Made by a program: the position numbers and the translations under genes
Notes under the pieces: generated by a model
What the model saw: only the letters and a program-made list of their open reading frames with translations
Told to the model about the DNA's origin: nothing
Database searches by the model: none
Origin: Cladophialophora immunda
Lineage: Eukaryota > Ascomycota > Eurotiomycetes > Chaetothyriales > Herpotrichiellaceae
Length of the DNA stretch: 64,000 nucleotides
NCBI RefSeq assembly: GCF_000835495.1
Contig: NW_015622544.1
Coordinates: 4,678,855 to 4,742,854, forward strand
Direction: 5' to 3'
Part shown: positions 22,024 to 34,000 of the stretch, piece by piece
How the letters are laid out: every line of letters starts with the position of its first letter
Position numbering within the stretch: the first letter of the stretch is position 1

Positions 22024-25000
22024 ATGGAGGATCAAGTCGACTTCGATATCAATGAGTCGCTGAAACTTTACCTCAGCGACGTGACTACCATCACCACGCC
22101 GGAAGCGAGTCCAGAATTGATCGACTGCGAGAATGACCCAGACAGCCTGACTCCGGCGCTGGTGGACAGTGTGTTGGATTCAGTGATAGATGTTATTACG
22201 GAGAATCCAGAAGGATTGTTCAGAAGCTCGACGTTCGATACCTTACAGTTTCTGTTAAAGTGAGTCCCCTGTTCCCCCTCCCTCTGTTTCCAGCGCACCT
22301 TTGCTGAACTATTTTGCGTATCCAGAACCTCATCCGCCCTATCTACGCAAGCTCTGGCGAAGATTCTTAATCTGATCGTTTCCGGACTATCTACTACCGC
22401 GGACGTTGCAAATCACGATATCGAAAATGACGAACAAGAGACTCTACCGCAGCATAAACGCCTGCTGGAAATGTACGCATTCCTTCTTCAGTGGTCCATA
22501 TCGGCCGTCGAAGCCAAAGCACAGGAGAAGTCAAGTGCGGCACCAGCAAGAAGAGGTGGGAAAGGGGCAAAATCAAAGTCGGCTGCCAAGGACAATGCGT
22601 GGGATTCTTCCAGTCAGATCCAGAGTGCAATGGATGTTATGTGTCGGGTGATGAAGCTCAAGCTGAATCGCATCTTCCAGACAACGTCTGATCGCGACAC
22701 ATTCATCAATCTGTTTACAAGATCCATCTACCTGATCATGGAGAGTGAGGCCAGAGTCAAGATTACAGCAGTCCGCATGTTTTGCTTCAAAGTGCTTTGC
22801 GTCGCCGTGAAGCATCATGGCCACGCTCTCGGGGCACAGACCTCGATCGTTCAGAACCTCACATACTTTGAGCATTTGTCAGAACCGATGGCCGAGTTTC
22901 TCCATATCTTGTCAGAACAATACGACTACCCTCAGCTATCTGCCGAGATCCTTAGAGAGTTGGCCGCAAAGGAATTCAGTCAAAACGACAACAAGGGGCC
23001 AAAGTCGGTTTCCGCGTTTATCATCAAGCTTTCAGAGCTTGAACCTAGACTGGTGATCAAGGAAATGGGCCTCCTCGCCAAATTCCTTGACAGCGAGGCA
23101 CACACCTTACGATGTGCAGTGATTGAAGTCTGCGGAAACCTGCTTGCAGATCTAAGCAGACAAGAGGAGAAAACCGAAACCACCAAGATCCAGATCAACG
23201 CTTTCTTCGACACCCTAGAACAGCGATTTCTCGACACCGCACCATTCTGCAGAGTACGGGCAATGCAAGTTCTCACCAAAATATGCGATCTGGAGCAGAA
23301 GTTTCCTAAGAGGAGACAGAATGCTGCCGAACTTGCTATGCAGAGTCTCCAGGACAAAAGCAGTAACGTTCGGCGGAATGCTATCAAGCTGCTGAGGAAG
23401 CTGGTTTCTTCGCACCCATTCAGCTTAATGCACGGTGGACAACTTTCACACAAGGAGTGGACAGAAAGACTCGAGGCGGTGGAATCACAGTTGGACGCTC
23501 TAAAGCCTCCACCAGATTCCCCCGGACTTGCTAAGACAGCTGCAGGCGAAGAGCAGGTTGACCAAGAACTTCTTGACGATGCTACTCAGGCAGTCGAAGA
23601 GCCTAGGGAGTTGACTGAGGAAGAGAAGATTGCTGCAGTAAAAAAGGCACAAGAAGAGGCCGCAACGTCTGAGGTCATAGGGAAACTCCAACTGACCCGG
23701 AAATATTATCTCGAGGCGCTCAGATTCATCGAGACCATTCACGACGCCTCGGAAATCGCAGTTCAGTTGTTGTCGTCACCTAACAAGACGGAGGTCATCG
23801 ATGTGATGGACTTCTTTGTCACGATTGACGCGTTCAAGGTCGAGACGGCGCGGAAAGGTATTCGTCGAATGATGCGGTTGATCTGGACCAAAGGAAACAG
23901 TGATGAGGGCAAAGGCGTCCAGAACCATCTCATCGACAACTACAAAAACCTCTTCTTTGATGCTCCTGACATGTTCAGCACCAACGATGCCGCCAATTTT
24001 GTCGCCAGAAATATGATTAGCTTGACATTCGGTGCAACGCCTGCAGAATTGACCTCGCTGGAACAGCTGCTGAGCACCATGTTCAAGGCGGGCCACATTT
24101 CCGAGTTGGTGATTGCCAAATTGTGGCAGGTGTACGGCGTCAACAAGGAAATCTCCAAGGCACAGAGGAGAGGCGCCATCATCGCACTCGGAATGATTGC
24201 TCTCGCAAGCCCGGAGGTTGTGGTGAAGGAAATGGACACGATGTTGAGAGTCGGCCTCGGCCAGCTGGGTCGAACAGATTTCGTCCTCGCCAAGTTCACC
24301 TGCGTTGCTCTCCGACGAATGATACCAACTACAAAGAAGGTGCAAGAAAAGACTGCTTCTGCGGGTCTTTCGAAGATGTCCAACAACCACGAGGTTCTGC
24401 GTATGCTCGCGTCAATCCTCCTGACCACCTCGGCAAGCAAAGACTGGTATGGGATGGCGGAACAGGCCATCAGCGCCATTTACGTTCTTTCAGATCATCC
24501 AGATGTTCTATGTTCCGAAGTGCTTCGACAGAAGACTCGCCTTGTCTTTCAGCAGACGAAAGACCTATCGTCACTATCGAGGACGCCTTCCCCAGAACCC
24601 GATGCCATGGACATTGACGGGGAGGAGCAAGTCACAAACCCAGAGACGGAACCGCACGAGCCAGAACCTACAGAATCCAAGCAGGAGAAGCCCTCGATTG
24701 CCCTCTCACAGTTGTTGTTCGCTGTCGGCCACATTGCCATTAAGCAAATCGTTCATCTTGAGTTATGTGAACTCGACTTCAAGCGACGGAAACAGGACCA
24801 AGAAAAGAATAAGCCAGAGGCCAATCCTTCTCCGGAGAAGTCATCAGGTCCTACGGCAGGTCAGCGGAAGAGGACTGCCGCCGAAGAGGTCCTCGCAGAG
24901 AAGCAGAAAGAGGAAGAAAAGGACGAGCTCGACTTGATCGGCGGCACAACCGAAGATGATTTCACCGAAGCCATCGCCCATATTCGGGAACGTGAGTTAC

Positions 25001-25959
25001 TCTACGGTCCGCATTCGTTGCTTGCGAATTTCGGGCCCCTGGTGACGGAGATTTGCGCCAACAATACAGCTTACAAGGATCGAAACCTTCAGGCTCAGGC
25101 GACGTTGTGTCTCGCCAAACTGATGTGCGTGAGCAGTGAGTATTGCGAGAAGAACTTACCGCTCCTCATCACCATTCTGGAACGATCCATGGACCCCATT
25201 GTGCGGTCCAACGCTGTGATTGCGCTGGGCGACATGGCGGTGTGCTTCAACCATCTCATTGACGAAAACACCGACTTCCTGTACCGCCGGCTGAATGACG
25301 GCGACGAAAGTGTGAAACGAACCTGTCTGATGACATTGACATTCCTCATCTTGGCAGGACAGGTCAAGGTGAAAGGTCAATTGGGTGAAATGGCCAAGTG
25401 CCTGGAAGATGGTGATAAAAAGATTGCCGATCTGGCACGGATGTTCTTCACCGAATTGGCCACCAAGGACAATGCTGTGTACAATCAATTCGTTGATATG
25501 TTCAGTGTTCTCACTCAAGAAGGGCCGCTGGAGGGCGGAGTTATGGAGGAAGAAGCCGTTAAGAGGATTCTGAAGTTCTTGTGTGGGTTTATCGAGAAGG
25601 TACGTCTATGCCTGTTGCATCTCCTCTGCCTATCATGTTTGTGCGCAGCCTGGAAAGCAAGCAAGCGGCAAGCATGCACATGGCCGGTCTTTGCTGCAAC
25701 GTCGCCGCCGTCCTTTCCATCCAGCCAGATTCAACGAAGAGATGAGACTCTATTCCTGTTCCGTTCAGCTGACTTGTGTGGCAAATAGGATAAACACGCG
25801 AAAAATCTGGCCGAAAAACTCGCGGCTCGGCTGAACCGATGTGTGAATAAACGTCAATGGGACGACACAGCATACGCGCTGTCGTTGCTGCAGCACAAGA
25901 ATGAAGACATTGCGAGGAAGATTCAAGAGGGGTATAGAGTGGTGGAGACGGAGGCGTGA
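22024..25959 (+). CDS. cnd1: Condensin complex subunit 1 (Cnd1/Ycs4/CAP-D2)
   Basis: A HEAT-repeat subunit of condensin, needed for mitotic chromosome compaction and segregation. Exons 22024-22259, 22326-25599 and 25789-25959 join in phase for 1,226 residues, the normal family length. The N-terminal Cnd1 region includes RSIYLIMESEARVKITAVRM and ILREL repeats. The C-terminal Cnd1 domain is clear (SNAVIALGDMAVCFNHLIDE, RTCLMTLTFLILAGQVK, DLARMFFTELATKDNAVYNQ). The last exon adds KHAKNLAEKLAARL to the stop. Two acidic/Ser-Pro-rich linkers (around residues 365-410 and 720-760) look disordered; the second has SRTPSPEP, a plausible CDK target. The last intron is long for this window (189 nt) and is open in frame until its own terminal TAG. 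Head to head with Cdc7. Confidence 0.95.
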
Positions 25960-26428
25960 GATGTCACCACGCAGTGTCTGGACGAATCTCCGTTCGTATT
26001 CGGTCTGTGAGTGGAACATACCATGAAGAATGTAATGAATTGGATGAGGCTATGATACCAGTGCCGTTTCATTCTGTGCTCGTCGGGCGGCGGATGCCAG
26101 AGCTTTCTTTCACTTAGCAGGGGTGTATTTCGGACCACCAGCCCTTGCAGTCTGTACCAATATTGCCGACCCGAATGAATAGATTTCAACACGTTGGGGA
26201 CGAGGCTTCAAGGGATGTAATAGTCTTTGCGTGAACGAACCGATTAACAATGAGGAAGAAAACGAAAGCCCTCGTAGTGAACCTGGGAAAGATTCACCCC
26301 CTAATTATCGAGTGGATGATCACGTTCACGTTCGCGTTCCTGATCACGGTCCTAATCGGGATGGTGATCATGTTCATATTCGTCATCACATCCGATTGTT
26401 CATGTTCATTTTCAGAGGGCTATTGTAG

Positions 26429-26471
26429 TAGGTAGGTAGGTAGGTAGGTACCTAGGTACGTAAGTAGGTAT
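26429..26471. repeat. TAGG microsatellite with adjoining ACCTAGGTA palindrome
   Basis: Between five and six uninterrupted TAGG units (26429-26450), then a TACCTAGGTA palindrome and two imperfect units. The same tetranucleotide forms the long repeat in the dehydrogenase intron at 58816-58890. Confidence 0.9.
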
Positions 26472-27455
26472 GATATCATATGTATAGTGTCTTCGTGGGC
26501 CCGTGGTAGGGGGTGGAAGATATCGGCCTCCACGTTCGCTTCCATCATCATATCTCGTCTTGCCTCTGCCTCTGCCTCGTCCTAATCTTGGGACTGGGGA
26601 TGCATGCAGACGTATGTATGTAGATGGCGACAGGGATGAAGATGTCCATGCTGGACTGGACTGGACCTGCCCACCCCTTCCTTTCCCTCTCACTATCACT
26701 ATCATCCGGATCATCAATACCCATCCACCAATTGGGGATACCCCAGATTTGATAGATAGAGCATCCACGCCCTGGATGGGAGGACGTGGACTCTCTCTCT
26801 CTCACCAAAAAAAAAGGATCAGGAACTGGTACCTCCGTGTATACCGCACAACGCCACAGCACCACAACACCGTATCAACATCGCCACCAGTTTCTGCGCG
26901 AAAACGCCGCTCGAAAACGCCCCCGTGTCGTTACTAGATGGAGAAAACCTTGTCGCGGTGGTTAGCGCGCTTCTAGCCTTTGGTCGTGAAGGTCATGGCT
27001 GTTTCAATCCGTTGGAACAACCATTTTCGCCGCGTCTCTCCGTGGGTTGTTTCGTGGGGGCGTGATTCGATTCGCTTTCGATAAGGGAGACGACGAGTGA
27101 CGGGTCGAATAGCTGGATTGACGGACGGTCGGTCGGATTGATCGGATGAGTGAAGGTATCTGGATGCCTTTCCATCGATCGGTAGGCACCACGATTGGTT
27201 TTGATTGCTCGATCGCCCGAAACAGTCAGAACCTTTAGGGGTAAGTAAATAAGAAAAAAACGGCTGTCGTTAGGTGGATAGATCATTCAGGGGCAGGCTG
27301 GCTTGGGAAGGGCGACCGCCTCCCATTCCACACAGACGTTGCCTCCAGACGTTCGGAAAACATGGCTTGCCGCCGCCGTAGCAGCAAAGTACGCTCAAAG
27401 AAAAAGGAAAGAAAAGCAGTTTCCAACGAGTTTCTTCCCGCATCGCCCCCTTGTA

Positions 27456-27478
27456 GTCGACTCGACTCGACTCGACTC
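27456..27478. repeat. Five-base tandem repeat (TCGAC)n
   Basis: About four and a half copies of TCGAC lie directly next to the stop codon of the 212-residue-protein gene, in its presumed 3' UTR. Confidence 0.85.
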
Positions 27479-27481
27479 CTC

Positions 27482-28120
27482 CTAGGGCGTGATGGCCGGC
27501 GAGCCCGAGTTCTTGGACTCGGAGTCGCTCCCGGCCTCGACGTGGGCGAAGCGCTCGTCGCCGCCCGGGGCAATGTTGGAGCCGGACCGCAGGCGGGCGG
27601 CCTCGCGCTTGGCCAGCACCTCGTTCCAGGCGGCCGGGTCGAGGGCGCGCTGGGACTCCTCACCCAGCGCGGCGGCCGTGCCCATGGCCGTGGCGCTGTG
27701 GATGGCGGCGCCGACGGCCCCCCCGCTGGCGGCCATGGCATGCTCGGCGTCCAGCTCCGGGATGGGCGACTCGACCCGGCTGCGGCGGGCCTCGCGCTTG
27801 GCCGCCCGCGCCTCGTGCTGCGCGGCGAACTCGGCGTGGTGCTGCGCGAACAGCGGCACGTGCTTGTCCAGGAAGGTCGCCGCCGCGGCCAGCGGGTGCG
27901 GCGTCGCGATGTGGATGTGGTGGTGGTGGTGGCCCTGCGGGTGCCAGGAGGCGTCGCTCGGGTTCTGGGACGGCGACGGCGTCGGCGCGATGATGTACGC
28001 CGGACTGGGGTGAACAAAGGCAGAAGGCGGAGGGGGCATGGCGATCTTCATGTTGGACTTGGTCGAGGAGCGCGTAGTGGTAGGCGAGAGGGCCTCTTCC
28101 GACGTGGAAGGAGAAGACAT
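27482..28120 (-). CDS. Ala/His-rich protein of 212 residues, function unknown
   Basis: A single-exon frame with ATG at 28120. The start is Ser/Thr/Pro-rich (MSSPSTSEEALSPTTTRSST), followed by PAYIIAPTPSPSQNPSDAS and a His run (GHHHHHIHIATPHPLAAAA). Residues 80-115 are rich in Ala, Glu, Arg and His (FLDKHVPLFAQHHAEFAAQH), probably one long helix, and a second helix-like segment is WNEVLAKREAARLRSG. There is no signal peptide, TM segment or catalytic motif. GC and codon bias are strongly raised over the flanks and third-position bias fits this frame best, although the opposite strand and another minus frame are also open here because of the high GC. I do not recognise a family. Confidence 0.6.
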   Translation of the reverse strand: MSSPSTSEEALSPTTTRSSTKSNMKIAMPPPPSAFVHPSPAYIIAPTPSPSQNPSDASWHPQGHHHHHIHIATPHPLAAAATFLDKHVPLFAQHHAEFAAQHEARAAKREARRSRVESPIPELDAEHAMAASGGAVGAAIHSATAMGTAAALGEESQRALDPAAWNEVLAKREAARLRSGSNIAPGGDERFAHVEAGSDSESKNSGSPAITP

Positions 28121-29790
28121 GTGTGCGGGTGTACAAGTAGACGTTGTTGTGGTGGGTGGTGGTGGTGTGATTTTCAGGCGGCCGGTTGGATTGGCTCCCC
28201 TTTTTGTATTTGGTCGTATGCAACGATCCGAGTCAAATCTCGTGGAAGCGGGATTTTGGGCTCTTCTCCTCCTTGGGTAACGAGGCGCGGTTCTATATTA
28301 CCGGAATGATATATTGCGCGGGGTCGGAAAATGCAGGGCCGAAGCCACTGAGGAGGCTCTGGCAGGAAGTTCAGGTGACCTCGCGCGATTCCGCCACCGT
28401 GGTTGTTAATTGCTCTGTAATGAGGGCTTTTATGTGCTTGTTTCTTTCGGCGACGAGGGCAAGGGTAGCGGACGGGGGGGTTGTGGGCGGGAGATTCCAA
28501 GGGGAGACGAGAGGACGGAGACAAAAAGGTAGAAACCGGGCCTTTATAGAAGAGGGATAGAAAGGCAGCACTCGGCGCGCACGACAAATAAATGGCCTTG
28601 CAAGTGGTTTCCTTACGCGAAACTTAGCAAATCATTCCATCCTCCTGAACATTTCGAGCACCGCAGCAGCGTAGTATAGCAATACCAGATTGCCCAGGAG
28701 CCGACACCCCCCGCCGACCGACGGGCATGTTTTCTCGTTGCAGCCACTCACGGGCCCGTAGCGAGGCGGGTGGGTGTCCTTCGAGGGGGAGATGATAGCG
28801 AAAGTCGAAGGAGCCAAGGAGAGGGGCTGGAGGGAGTGACGGCTTCAGTGGCTTCCACACGGGGATGGCCATGGTCCAATGGCCACCGCATGGCGACCCC
28901 GTAAGTGTCTGGTAAGTGTCTGGTCCGTTGCTGACGCATCATGCGACATTATGCATCACCCCCCTCCCACGGCGGCGTCGAGTAGCGGTGCGGCCAAGAG
29001 GGTCGATTACTACGACCGACGACTCTGGCCGGTCGGTGAGAGCAGCACCAGAGCAAATGGGAAACCCCTCGGTGACATAACGGGCGGTCATCAGAGGGCT
29101 GCTGAATACAAGAACCACCCCGATAAAGACAACATCTGGGAGGGGAAAAGGAAAAGGAATGTGTCAATGGCCCAGACAGGTAGGCAGTGCGACTGCGGAG
29201 TGAGTTGACCGAGCTAGAGCTAGCGAGAGAGAAGAATCTTCCATGCAGGATGCCCTGCAGGAAGCCCGCGCAAAGGAGCGACGAGGGGGGGGGAAAGGAG
29301 GATGGTCTGATGGCGCAAAGCAAACACCAGCTATTATTGGCGGTTGGACGAGCAGAGGATCCCGCGCGGTAGAATATTATTTCACGCACAGGCGATCCCA
29401 ATGTGTGCACCTCGTACCGTCGTGGCCTCTTCCGTACTGCCGGCTGGGCGTATCTGTATAGCAAACTATGAGGGGAGGGAGTAAGGGGAGAGATCTAGAC
29501 CTGGTGTCTCTCTGGAGCAAAGATGTCATCGACGACATGACCAGCACAAGTCACTGAAAGGCATCATGACCGCCTGCATGCTTGTCCTTGTCCGTGTCCT
29601 TGTCCATCTCCTCCCCTGTTCGCCTCCACTGCGTCTTTGCCACAGCCTTCCCTGCCTTGCCGGTGCTTCCTGGATTCAAGCATGTGACATGAACAACCCA
29701 TAGGCCAAAGATCGTTTTCATGACTTCCCCTCTCCCATCATTATATATCCTTCGTCAACGGCTTGCCCTTGCCACGCGTCCCTTTGTGTC
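28121..29790. other. Gene-free stretch
   Basis: 1.7 kb upstream of the 212-residue-protein gene and downstream of the sensor-like gene. It includes a TGTCCT-type hexamer run near 29580-29606. No open frame here shows a domain or consistent coding bias. Confidence 0.45.
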
Positions 29791-31007
29791 TCATGGACCA
29801 AGTTCAGCCCTCTCTGTGCTCCTTCGGTGGTGGAGCCCGTCTCCGTCGTGTCCGGTCGGCATCTCGACCCGGTCGTATTCCCCAGCTCCCGCCAATTCAG
29901 GCCGCGAGTGATGGGGAGCTGGTGCTGCTGCTGGTGCCTCCGCCACCGCCTGTTGTTGACTGTCCGCGTAGGGAGACGCAGGCTGAGACGCCACGGAGAA
30001 AGGCTTCTGCATCATCTGGTCTCGGTCGAGGAGGCCGCCATACCCGCCATCTGCTGGTCCGACCTTCTCTGCGTGGCCGTGACGTCTTTTGCGGATCAAG
30101 ACGAAGAGGAGCACCCCTATGATAACCGCCGCGGCTCCCAAGCCAGCCCCCAGCCCGGCTGCAAGCCCCGTGTTGCTCGAGCCGCCACCTTTGGATGGTG
30201 CGGGCGTGCCTGATGTCGCGGATGCTGCCGCCGCTGTCGCGCTGCTGGTGGTGGGCGAAGATGTCGGGGTAGAACTGGTCCTGGTGTCGCTACTAGTGGT
30301 ACTCTGACCAAGGCCACCCGATTCGCTGGTGCTGGTGCCATCGGCCACGAGAGGGCTTGTCTGGACAAACGGAGAGGTTGTGGACGAAATCCCGGGCCAG
30401 CTGGTGCTTCCAATGACGGTGACTGTACTCGGTTGCGTGTCCCCGAGCTTGACCACATCCTTTCCCGTGTCACAACTACACTCTGAATCTCCGGGGCAAC
30501 AGTACTATGGGCCATCTGTTAGTTCCATACTGACGAGGGGGTAATGATATTGCTCCCTCCAAGTTCGGGCAGACCGTTCAAGGGCACCTACCCAGTCTTG
30601 TGCCGTGTCACATTTCAGTAAAGGTATGGACGTGTTGGCGTCTGCGAGCAACCCGTGTTTAGCATCCCGTATCACTGGGGGACGGGCAAGGGGGTAGTAA
30701 AGCGCCGCCACCTACTCTGAGCAAAGCACCATCCCGGGCATTGCTGGCTGTCCCAGGTCCGATCCGTGCATGTCCCCCGGTAATAGAAACTGTTCCCCTC
30801 TTGCTCAATGTAACACACCCCGTCCGAGAGACACGTCCATCCCGTCCCGCAGCACGCCGAGTTCTCTTGATCCGGGAAGCACGCCGTGTCGTCGGGAGCT
30901 ATGGAGTACGGATCATCGGGTGCCAGCGTACTGTTTTGCCAATAGCACGTTGCCGCGGCGAGTCGTGGTATGAGCAGGACGAGGACGGAGAAGGTTGAGG
31001 CCGGCAT
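29791..31007 (-). CDS. Type I membrane protein with Cys-rich ectodomain, Ser/Thr stalk and one TM helix (sensor-like)
   Basis: Three exons: 30716-31007, 30592-30674 and 29791-30504; 362 residues. Introns are 41 nt (30675-30715) and 87 nt (30505-30591). The ATG at 31007 gives a clean signal peptide (MPASTFSVLVLLIPRLAAA). The Cys-rich ectodomain includes CYWQNSTLAPDD, NSACCGTGWTCLSDGVCYI and QQCPGWCFAQ, then WYCCPGDSECSCDTGKDV. A Ser/Thr/Ala stalk of about 80 residues follows (TSSPTTSSATAAAAS), then a Gly/Ala-rich TM helix (GAAAVIIGVLLFVLIRKRR) and a Pro/Ala/His-rich cytosolic tail. This layout is common for fungal cell-surface proteins of the Mid2/Wsc-sensor type, but no sensor domain is proven. 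The 41-nt intron is very short; if retained, the product stops early as a secreted fragment. Confidence 0.75.
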
Positions 31008-34000
31008 TGGGCTGAGCACGACGCTCTTTGCCGTCCGATCAGGCAAAACTGGTGATATCTCTCAGAGTATAGCGGTCGGCGGGTTGCGATGGAAGACAGC
31101 CCAGACTGTGCAACTGCGGCGGGGTAGTCGCCAGGCGCAAATGATGGATGACAAACAAGAAGATGGTTATGAGAAGCAAAAGACGGGACATTGGGGGCGA
31201 GCGTGCCATTGTGAACAACCCGGTTGTGCCACTCAGGCACCCTACCGTTCCACCCTTAGTCTGTTTCACCGCAGCTCTAAAGACTCTGTCTCCAGAGGTA
31301 GAGGCCTTTAACGATACGCGGCTGGAGAAGGCTGTGGATCTGAGCGACCACCACATAGCCAATGCTGGGGGGACGAGAGGCTCAATACGCCCCCTGGCCC
31401 ATATGCTAGCGGGCACGAGTATCCACGATTTCTGAGGGTGCGAACTCGCTAAGGCGTTCCGCCCAGATCTGCGAATCACTGGGCTAGATCACAACGGCCC
31501 AAAGTCAAAATCGGGCCTTAATAGGGATGTGTTGATGGGGATGGGGGCGTGTGTCGAGGCGCCCTGAATGCTTCGGTCAGGCTGTGATTGTGCAGCCTCG
31601 TAAATTACGACGGGCCTTAACCATTGGCCATGCCGCCAATGAAGATATCGCTATTCCCTGTGTGGACAGATCGAAGGAGGGCTTCAAGACCGATCGACAA
31701 AGCCGCTCGCAAACCTCATTTGTTAGTGGCGGCCCGAAATATGAAGGGTGCCCAGCATCGGCTGCACGGAGTTACCTAGGGAGTAAAGGCATCACAGCTA
31801 GCAGAGGAAAACAATCTGGGAATAAACTCACAGCAAACCGCCAAAAGCATCATCTCAATTGGAAGAGCTGCGTGCTCCAAACTTTGCACGTACGAGTACC
31901 CACGCAAACGGCCGGCTTGAGATGCAATCTCTCTGCCCAGCGCGTTCCCACACCCGGCACCGCAGACCCGAAGGCCAGCCAAGATGCAATCTAAAGCCCA
32001 ACGGCCGAAGCAATGTGTGCAAGGCGATTGCGCATTCGCCCGAGGCCCAGTTTTCGTTTTTCAGAATCCGGATTGACAAGCAATACTCCCTCTGCTGAAT
32101 GCTTTGAACATTTTTGTCGTGGCTCCAGGTTCGGTCAAGACGGTGGTGGTGGAATCCGGCTGTTGGCACTGAGCTGGGCGTGCGCCACACATCTTTCTCG
32201 AAGCCGGTCCTCCGCCAGAGCAGGCTGCCATCGCCGCTGGAGCTGAGGATGGTGTTCGTGTCAAGCCGCCAGCCAGCACGCCTCGGTCTAACGTGTGCTC
32301 TTTTGAGGCTTCCACTTCAACGACGAAACGAAAACACTCCTTCGAGACATCGTTCACGACAAGCGTCGAGGCAAGAAGACAAAAGACATCGAAGCACCAG
32401 TTTCCGGACAGTCTGTTCGCGAACACCAAGCAATTTTGCAGAACGTGACAAAGGCAGCAGAGACGGTTTCCCGCCGTGCAGGCGAGCTGAGCAAGATCGT
32501 CCGAATCAGAGATCATGCCATAATTAAGAGACAGGCCCCAAAAACAATGAGTAGCTCGGGGTACACACAAACGAACTGCTGATAGAACCTTTTGGCAAAT
32601 GGACCGAGGGTGTCCAAACATCGACCGACCATGGGGGTGATGGTCAAGGAGAGCTTGAGATTGCCAGGTATGCCTCTGTTCTCAGACTCGCAAAGCAAGG
32701 CCATGGACCTCGACGTCGGCAGTCTCCAGTGGCAGTGTAGGAGAATCCCGTTGCTGCCTTCTCTAGACCTAGAGGCCAACAGTAACTGTTGCTCCGTGAA
32801 CGACTGCCTGCGGGAAGCCAGGAACGATGTCCCAAGCTCTCATCTCTTTGACCTGATCGGTGTTCCGCCAAAAACATGAAGGACTCTGATCAAATGCAAT
32901 GCCACCCGTCGTGTCCTTGGACCTTGATCCGGTGTTGCTGAGTAGGAGTCTGTGTTTGGCATGGCGGAATAAACATGATCTAGGTGCGACAGGAATCTCG
33001 CTCAGATTCCTCGTTCAAACCAGCCAGGTCTGGATTCGACGAGGAGCAAGGTATCCGGCGCACCTACGAATCCTCCCACCCACCACCCCCGTGGCCGCTC
33101 CCAAAGGTGATTGAAGGCTTGTCAGGAGGCATCGTCGAATACTTTGCACTATTTTTTTTTTCCCTGCGGTATTAGCCGAGTTTGAGAAGTCGTCGCTGGT
33201 ATGCGCCTCTTCCTTGTCAATTCGAAGCGCAAAGCATGACCCACAGCGGCACGCGTTAATGATCCGAAACCCCGTGGCGTAATAACGGTCGGGGGTGATT
33301 TGCGCCAGGGTGGTAGTTTGTGAGGTTGTCCTCGTATCTATTGTGATTATACTATTCGGGAATCGTGCGGTGCCAGCGCAAGGTCCTGGAGGTCCCTCGT
33401 TACGAGATGACAAAAGGGACGAGCATCTGGTACCTAGGTACATGCCTCGCACAATCTCAAAACTCCCCCCTTATGTCGCGGGCGGCAGTTCCAGGCCTCC
33501 CTGTGTGTGCATTTTCCGAGCCGTTTCCCGTTACGAAGGGGTGGTTCGTAGCTGCAAAGTGGAGCGAATGGGAAGAAGATCCCCTGGTCCAAAGCCAGGA
33601 GTACTCGTACGAGTAGGTCCTTGCTTCTGTGCCGCCTTTGCTTCTTTATTTTTCTCTCTAACGTTTCAGGTTTGGGGAAGAGCAGGCAAACAACGAACCC
33701 GGAGTGGTTGGGGTGGTGTGATCGCGGTTGATTACGCTCAGCCGTTAATCCCCCGGTGGCCGCAATGTAGGTTAGAGCGGGAGGATGAGCCCGCTTTAAA
33801 CGAGGAGGCCGAAGAGGGAGGGACGAGACAACAAACGCACTCTTGCCAGCACAGACAGAGAGGGGGGGATCCAGGGGGAAAGAAGAAACGAGTTTGTTGT
33901 TGTTGGGTTTCGTCTCCAGTTGTTGGCACTGGTTAGGATTCAGATCCCCCGGTGCCAATGCTCACGAGCTCCCTTGGCCCATGGTGGTCGTGCTCAATAG

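Larger units (their letters stand above)
25960..27481. other. Gene-free stretch with microsatellites
   Basis: 1.5 kb between the ends of the condensin gene (plus) and the 212-residue-protein gene (minus). It contains a TAGG repeat and simple GT/CT-rich DNA. Open frames here, for example 26503-26937, are low complexity and follow the repeats, so I do not call them genes. Confidence 0.5.

Noticed and set aside
27362..28309. 315-codon plus-strand frame opposite the 212-residue gene
   Set aside because: It has Arg/Gly-rich, shadow-like composition caused by the high-GC gene on the other strand and no ATG-supported family match.
31551..32621. Frames of 147 and 186 codons in the 4.2-kb gap
   Set aside because: No true ATG context, no domain, no splice model linking them; Cys/Ser-rich composition looks random.
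33295..33936. 213-codon plus-strand frame
   Set aside because: Starts without support, composition rich in Arg/Gly from GC skew, opposite strand equally open.
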